From Bacillus sp. 1780r2a1 (GTDB taxonomy: Bacteria > Bacillota > Bacilli > Bacillales > Bacillaceae_H): a stretch of 64,000 nucleotides of DNA. The DNA is taken from the NCBI GenBank assembly GCA_024134725.1, contig CP099863.1, positions 2,289,501 to 2,353,500 on the forward strand, written 5' to 3'. Below are positions 60,081 through 64,000 of the stretch, piece after piece; position 1 is the first letter of the stretch, and the number at the start of each line of letters is the position of its first letter. Made by a program: the position numbers and the translations under genes. The notes below the pieces were generated by a model. The model did not search any database. It was not told the origin of the DNA and was given only the letters and a program-made list of their open reading frames with translations.

Positions 60081-61220
60081 TTAAACCTCTGCCTTAGAAA
60101 AAATCTCGCGGATTAAAGCGAATAAAAATGACTCAACTTCTTCAAGCGTATTATGAGTTGAAAAACTAACTCTAATGGCACTATTTGCAATACCTTTATT
60201 TAATCCACATACTGTCAATACTCTTGAAGGATTAGCATTACTTGAAGAACAAGCTGAGCTTTTCGAGACGAATATTTGATATTTTTCTAAGGAGCGTATT
60301 AAATCATCTGATAATATACCTTCAATTGAAAAATTAATAATATGAGGAGCATTATTATTCTCTGTAGAACTATTAATATGGCAGTTAGGTATATCTCGTA
60401 AACCAGATAAGAGATGATTTTTAAGACTATTTAAATAGCTGTTATTTCTCTCTATATGTTCACATTGTTTTTCCATCGCTTTACTCATAGCTACTATGCT
60501 TGCTACATTTTCAGTTCCAGATCGTTGTCCATATTCTTGACCACCTCCCACTAGCAGTGGCGGTAAATATACCCCTTCTCGAACATATAAGATACCAGCT
60601 CCTCTTGGGCTGTGAAATTTATGAGAGGATAATGATAAAAGATCAATATTCCAATTAGTAATATCAATATCAACTTTCCCAAACGCTTGTACTGCGTCTA
60701 CATGAAAAGTAATAGCGGGATAATTCTTTAATAATTCTCCAATTTCTTTAATGGGTTGTATACTCCCTAACTCACTGTTAACATGCATGATCGATACAAG
60801 TATCGTATCTGAACGGATGGCTCTTTTTAGTTCTTCGATGTTAATATGCCCTGTTTTATTCACAGAAAGATAAGTAACAGAAAAACCCCATTCCTCCAAC
60901 TGCTTACATGTATTATAGACGGAAGCATGTTCCACACTGGTTGTGATGATATGCTTTTTTTGATTTATATACTGAAGAGCTATACTCTTAATTGCTGTAT
61001 TATTACTTTCTGTTCCACTTGAAGTGAAAACAATTTCTCTAGGTCTTACACCTAAACAATCGCTGCAAATATTTCTAGCCTCTTCTAATGTAACAGATGC
61101 TTTTCTTCCTAAACCATGAATAGATGAGGGATTTCCCCCATAGTTTTTAGTTGTATTAAAAAAACATTCTAAAACATCCTTATCTGGAAATGTTGTAGCA
61201 CTATTATCAAAATAAATCAT
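60081..61220 (-). CDS. Cysteine desulfurase (NifS/IscS-like)
   Basis: The 379-residue PLP enzyme removes sulfur from cysteine as an enzyme-bound persulfide. Visible are IYFDNSATTFPDKDVLE, SSGTESNNTAIKSIALQ, the histidine in TTSVEHASVYNT, HVDAVQAFGKVDID, the PLP lysine in SLSSHKFHSPRGAGIL and the persulfide cysteine in SKSSACSSSN. The C-terminal half is of the group I (NifS/IscS) type with a long active-site loop. The neighbours are a rhodanese gene upstream (20 bp) and a DUF2306 gene; no iron-sulfur scaffold gene is present, so sulfur transfer to the rhodanese is a reasonable inference. Confidence 0.9.
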   Translation of the reverse strand: MIYFDNSATTFPDKDVLECFFNTTKNYGGNPSSIHGLGRKASVTLEEARNICSDCLGVRPREIVFTSSGTESNNTAIKSIALQYINQKKHIITTSVEHASVYNTCKQLEEWGFSVTYLSVNKTGHINIEELKRAIRSDTILVSIMHVNSELGSIQPIKEIGELLKNYPAITFHVDAVQAFGKVDIDITNWNIDLLSLSSHKFHSPRGAGILYVREGVYLPPLLVGGGQEYGQRSGTENVASIVAMSKAMEKQCEHIERNNSYLNSLKNHLLSGLRDIPNCHINSSTENNNAPHIINFSIEGILSDDLIRSLEKYQIFVSKSSACSSSNANPSRVLTVCGLNKGIANSAIRVSFSTHNTLEEVESFLFALIREIFSKAEV

Positions 61221-61240
61221 ATCTTTACTCCCCCTAGTCT

Positions 61241-61870
61241 CTATTTACGTAATTTATTTAATAACTTAAAAGTTCCTTCAATTACAGGTACAACAAAGCC
61301 AGCTCCCTTCCACCCTAGTAGTCCACCCCTTAAATCGTAAGTTTTAAAGCCTCTTTCCTGGAGAAATTCACAAACATATGGGCTGCGGTAACCTGCTGTA
61401 CAATACACAATATAGGTTTTTTCTTTTGACAAATCGTTAACTTTATGGGGAATTTCTTTCACTTCAATATTAATAGCATTCAAAATTAAATCATTTTTTA
61501 TTTCGTGCTTCTCTCTTACATCTAGTAATTGTATGTTACTTGTAGAACTAACTAACTCTTTTACCTCTTTAGGGTTAAGGCTTTTTATCTCCTCGGAATT
61601 ATTTATAGTTTCTTGATTTCTTTCCAAATAATTGGTTTTTTCTATTTTATACGAGTTAAAAATCGGAAATTTACTCATCAATTTTTGGGCTTCATTCTCC
61701 GCTTCTTCTCTTGTATTTCTCACTCCTAACACAGACCATTCTTTACTTTTTTTCATTTGTAAAGAAATCACATAACAATTTTTACTGCATTCTTCACACG
61801 CTTGATTATTCTCAAAACTTAAGCCGCTAACATCTTTCTTACATATAGTACAAAAACTAGTGGTGGACAT
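61241..61870 (-). CDS. Zinc-ribbon/rhodanese fusion protein
   Basis: The protein of about 209 residues starts with a cysteine-rich segment (MSTTSFCTICKKDVSG and CEECSKNCY) like a small zinc ribbon. A middle part follows, then a rhodanese domain (about 115-195) with LLDVREKHEIKNDLIL and the active cysteine in YIVYCTAGYRSPYVCEFL. It could accept persulfide sulfur from the cysteine desulfurase encoded next. The ATG at 61870 has AGGAGG upstream and is preferred to 61945. The operon promoter carries a perfect operator. Confidence 0.8.
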   Translation of the reverse strand: MSTTSFCTICKKDVSGLSFENNQACEECSKNCYVISLQMKKSKEWSVLGVRNTREEAENEAQKLMSKFPIFNSYKIEKTNYLERNQETINNSEEIKSLNPKEVKELVSSTSNIQLLDVREKHEIKNDLILNAINIEVKEIPHKVNDLSKEKTYIVYCTAGYRSPYVCEFLQERGFKTYDLRGGLLGWKGAGFVVPVIEGTFKLLNKLRK

Positions 61871-61898
61871 AATGTACCTCCTAAAATTAAAACAAACA

Positions 61899-61918
61899 AT
61901 TAAAACAACTGTTTTAAT
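61899..61918. promoter_or_regulatory. Perfect TetR-type operator over the sulfur operon promoter
   Basis: ATTAAAACA-AC-TGTTTTAAT, a 9-2-9 inverted repeat that overlaps the -10 end and start region of the minus-strand promoter. Confidence 0.75.
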
Positions 61919-61945
61919 TTTATTTTTTACCTTCCTTAATGTCAA
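61917..61945 (-). promoter_or_regulatory. SigA-type promoter of rhodanese-desulfurase operon
   Basis: Minus strand: -35 TTGACA (61940-61945), 17-bp spacer, -10 TAAAAT (61917-61922). Confidence 0.7.
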
Positions 61946-62124
61946 TAGTCCTCACAAAACGTTCAAATTTTAGACTTTTATCAGTCTTTTAACAATTTTT
62001 TTATTTTCATCACACCTAAAGGATATATAGCATATTTAGACCTTATTTGAATGGTTTAAATGAAAGGTATATACTAATTAAAAATAAGCCAAATACATAT
62101 TGATAATTAAGGGAAGGAAGAAAA

Positions 62125-62775
62125 ATGAGTAAAAGAGAAGATAAAAAATTAAAAATTCTACAAGCTGCTGAACAGGCATATGTAGAGGAAGGATCCAATT
62201 TTTCTCTACGAACGATAACGCAGATAGCCAAAGTAAATGTAGCCGCAGTAAATTATTATTTTGGTTCAAAGACAAATTTAATGGAACTTATGGCTGAAAG
62301 AATTATTGGTCAACTAAACGCAGAACAACTTTCAAATTTAGCTACCTTGAAAAAAAGAAATAATCCTATATCAGTTGAGGACGTTGTTAAGTCATTTGCT
62401 GAGCCTTTTTTTCACCTCAATATCGGCAGTGAAAAAGAAAAAGTAAAGAAATCAAAAATGCTAGGACTACTCTTGATTGATACCAATGCTGAAATAAGAT
62501 CTGTATTTTATAAAAAAACTCAAATTGTTGATTCTGAATACATGGAAATTTTGAAAAACCTTTTACCGCTTTTATCAACTCAAGAGTTATGCTGGAGATA
62601 TAAACATATGATAGGACTAATTATCAATAATATCGGTGGATTTATTCCATTAGGGACTAACAACAATATCTCTAATGATGAAGTAGACAATAAAATAGTA
62701 TTAGAATGGATTGTAACGTATATAACAGCAGCACTTTTAGCTCCACCCTCATCTCACAATTCCATACACAGTTAG
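62125..62775 (+). CDS. TetR/AcrR-family regulator of the sulfur operon
   Basis: The 216-residue protein begins KLKILQAAEQAYVEEGSNF and has the helix-turn-helix RTITQIAKVNVAAVNYYFGS, then a long helical domain resembling the TetR_C group found with AcrR/NemR-like regulators. It is divergent from the rhodanese-desulfurase-DUF2306 operon, and the perfect operator lies between them. It probably represses that operon. The ligand is unknown. Confidence 0.85.
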   Translation: MSKREDKKLKILQAAEQAYVEEGSNFSLRTITQIAKVNVAAVNYYFGSKTNLMELMAERIIGQLNAEQLSNLATLKKRNNPISVEDVVKSFAEPFFHLNIGSEKEKVKKSKMLGLLLIDTNAEIRSVFYKKTQIVDSEYMEILKNLLPLLSTQELCWRYKHMIGLIINNIGGFIPLGTNNNISNDEVDNKIVLEWIVTYITAALLAPPSSHNSIHS

Positions 62776-62823
62776 AGACATTTATTAAGTAAGTATAGAA
62801 ATGTTCTTTCTTCTCCATTAAAA

Positions 62824-62857
62824 TAGGCTGTTGATAACACAATTTCTCAACAGCCTA
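62824..62857 (-). terminator. Duplicated terminator, copy 1
   Basis: 11-bp arms TAGGCTGTTGA/TCAACAGCCTA. The same hairpin, with one difference, is at 63520-63552. Confidence 0.65.
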
Positions 62858-62895
62858 GAATACAATGTCTTCTTCTAAACATTTTTATCTTGCTA

Positions 62896-63003
62896 TTAAT
62901 TCTTTGACTGACGACCCCCTGCTTTCTCTTCTTCTGTACAGAACCACTGCACGTTGTTCATTTTCTGATGGTAGTGGATACCAGTTGGAAAATGGTGAAT
63001 TTT
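62896..63003 (-). pseudogene. Decayed copy of the thermonuclease C-terminal (sunset-like) module
   Basis: The minus strand reads AKIHHFPTGIHYHQKMNNVQ, then WFCTEEEKAGGRQSKN and stop, almost the same as the C-terminus of the gene at 63576 (SKIYHVPTGAHYDQKMNNVQ, then WFCTEEEAEKAGYRQSKN), with two residues deleted. There is no start and no nuclease domain, so it is a fragment. Confidence 0.8.
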
Positions 63004-63383
63004 AGCGACCGTTAATGCTCTCAGTATATTTACTATTGCTTAGCACAGCCTAAAATTACTTTGTTTTTGTGCCAGCTGGATTATTACTAGAACTAGGCAA
63101 TGGAACAATTATTTCTGCTGCGATCACCCTTCATCCAAACATTTACTCAATAGATGAATGTTTAGTTCACCCTCTAGCTTTTTTAATGTTCAGTTAATGG
63201 AACAGCCAAAGTATTATCCGCTAACACCTTCTTTCTCGGAATTCGCCACTTTTTTTAAATTATTCCCAGTTAGTTCTGCTTCTTAGGTGCTTTCAGACTA
63301 ATTAATCCATCCATTAATTGCATGCATCAATCCTTTTGCTAAGGATAAAGTAAAAATGAGTTTTAAATTAAGGAGGTTTTCTT

Positions 63384-63503
63384 ATGGATAATACAAATGA
63401 ATTTGTAGAGAAATTACACCAAAAACAAGCTAAGGCGGAGCAGAACGAAAAGCGTCAAGGAAAAGCTCATGCAAGTCGTAAATTACCTAATAAACAACAC
63501 TAA
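63384..63503 (+). CDS. Small DUF4023-like protein (39 aa)
   Basis: The 39-residue hydrophilic protein MDNTNEFVEKLHQKQAKAEQ, then NEKRQGKAHASRKLPNKQH, matches the pattern of DUF4023 proteins of bacilli (conserved NEFVEKL start and KLPNKQH end). The function is unknown; a spore-related role is only a guess from its restriction to spore formers. AAGGAGG precedes the ATG by 8 bases. It lies between the two copies of the duplicated segment. Confidence 0.7.
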   Translation: MDNTNEFVEKLHQKQAKAEQNEKRQGKAHASRKLPNKQH

Positions 63504-63519
63504 CAAGAAGAACATAAAA

Positions 63520-63552
63520 TAGGCTGCTGAGTACTTTCATCTCAACAGCCTA
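63520..63552 (-). terminator. Duplicated terminator, copy 2 (end of nuclease gene)
   Basis: Arms TAGGCTGCTGA/TCAACAGCCTA with one mismatch, followed on the minus strand by TTTT; 24 bp beyond the nuclease stop. Confidence 0.7.
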
Positions 63553-63575
63553 AAAACAATCTAATGTTAGCATCA

Positions 63576-64000
63576 TCAATTCTTCGACTGACGATACCCT
63601 GCTTTCTCTGCTTCTTCTTCCGTACAGAACCACTGCACGTTGTTCATCTTCTGGTCATAGTGTGCACCAGTTGGGACGTGGTAAATCTTTGAATTTTTGT
63701 TGCCTTTAATTTTATTTTCACAGCGCTCGGTTAGCTCCGCTGATTCGTCTTCTTCTTTTTCTTTTATACCTCTGGCTACTTCAGAGTTATAGCCTTTTTC
63801 TTCTACATAGTTTTCAATGCTCCAGATGCCCAGCTTGTTTTTTCGAGCTTGGTCCTGCGTTTTACGAAATTCGTCCACGTATTTCGTATTGGGAGGAAAG
63901 ACCGCTACGCGTGCCAGACCTTTTGCCACAAGCTCTTCATTAAACAACTTGCTGTCTATCCATATGTACGCAAGCAAACGACCGTAGCGATCGCGCTCTT
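63576..64000 (-). CDS. Thermonuclease (SNase) family protein with C-terminal sunset-like module (partial)
   Basis: The frame is open to the right edge, so the N-terminus is missing. The visible 141 codons begin RDRYGRLLAYIWID, a conserved staphylococcal-nuclease motif, followed by NEELVAKGLARVAVFPPNTKY and the typical SNase end KLGIWS. After a charged linker, the C-terminal module GNKNSKIYHVPTGAHYDQ with WFCTEEEAEKAGYRQSK is of the type found after thermonuclease domains in bacilli. Such enzymes degrade DNA and RNA, usually outside the cell. The signal peptide would lie off the window. Confidence 0.85.
   Translation of the reverse strand, partial: ERDRYGRLLAYIWIDSKLFNEELVAKGLARVAVFPPNTKYVDEFRKTQDQARKNKLGIWSIENYVEEKGYNSEVARGIKEKEEDESAELTERCENKIKGNKNSKIYHVPTGAHYDQKMNNVQWFCTEEEAEKAGYRQSKN

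Larger units (their letters stand above)
62776..63383. other. Region of decayed genes and duplicated terminator
   Basis: The stretch carries a terminator copy (62824-62857), a decayed copy of the 3' end of the nuclease gene (62896-63003) and, on the plus strand at about 63059-63196, a frame reading PAGLLLELGNGTIISAAITL, like a lost membrane-protein fragment. No intact gene until 63384. Confidence 0.55.

Noticed and set aside
62043..62275. Minus-strand ORFs over the start of the TetR gene at 62125
   Set aside because: Antisense to a clear TetR helix-turn-helix gene with a good ribosome binding site; no motif of their own.
1..64000. CRISPR arrays, tRNA/rRNA genes, prophage genes, and known riboswitch leaders
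   Set aside because: No regularly spaced repeats, cloverleaf sequences, rRNA segments or capsid/tail genes were noticed; I saw no riboswitch core that I could support, including before the CDF and YeeE/YedE genes.

Overview
The window looks like a low-GC, endospore-forming Bacillaceae chromosome. It has strong AGGAGG-type ribosome binding sites, many TTG and GTG starts, Rho-independent terminators after most operons, and a gerA-family germinant receptor operon. Gene content is most reminiscent of the Priestia (Bacillus) megaterium group, but that is inferred without a database search. No rRNA, tRNA, CRISPR array, prophage or plasmid functions were seen. The only intact mobile element is one IS3-family insertion sequence.

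Left part (1-16.7 kb): a GNAT enzyme cut by the left edge, a HEAT-like protein, a DUF421 membrane protein, a secreted protein with three Ig-like repeats, a FabH-type ketoacyl synthase followed by a small ORF whose apparent start is ATA, a ring-cleaving dioxygenase, a solitary HNH nuclease resembling modification-dependent McrA enzymes, a MazG-like NTPase, small membrane proteins, a TetR/MFS drug-efflux pair, a YeeE/YedE sulfur transporter, an NCS1 permease abutting a truncated LacI-family gene, an M23 peptidase and a uridine-kinase-like ATPase.

Middle part (16.9-42.6 kb): an orphan NikA/CntA-like binding lipoprotein and a DMT permease; an IS3-family element inserted in the loop of the terminator of a nitroreductase gene that lies in a probable Fur-controlled operon; TPR, GNAT, DCC-DoxX and CDF genes; two divergent pairs of XRE-cupin regulator and amino-acid exporter (LysE type; AzlCD); the gerA-C-B operon; a complete five-gene Nik/Cnt-like ABC importer whose promoter carries a Zur-type box in its -35/-10 spacer; an AraC/GyrI regulator; a DedA protein; and a persulfide-detoxification module (CstB-like enzyme plus an anchored rhodanese-like protein) with two CsoR/CstR-type operators.

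Right part (42.7-64 kb): a Na/Ca exchanger; a biotin cluster (ECF S-like protein, a BioW-BioF fusion, BioD, BioA) behind a BirA-type operator but without bioB; feoA with feoB split into separate GTPase and permease genes; a glycosyltransferase-TetR-MFS cassette with two matching operators flanking its promoter; an alcohol dehydrogenase; a lipoprotein; further TetR genes; and a rhodanese-cysteine desulfurase-DUF2306 operon divergent from a TetR gene with a perfect operator over its promoter. A nuclease gene is cut by the right edge, and its 3' end plus terminator is duplicated as a decayed copy about 0.7 kb away.

Two themes recur. One is metal homeostasis: Zur-like and Fur-like sites, the Nik-like importer, Feo and CDF. 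The other is reactive-sulfur handling: YeeE/YedE, CstB, rhodaneses and cysteine desulfurase. The strongest candidates for new biology are the Zur-linked Nik-like importer and the TetR-controlled sulfurtransferase operon. Start codons were moved from the longest ORF where a Shine-Dalgarno sequence clearly favoured an internal start; all functions rest on motif recognition only.
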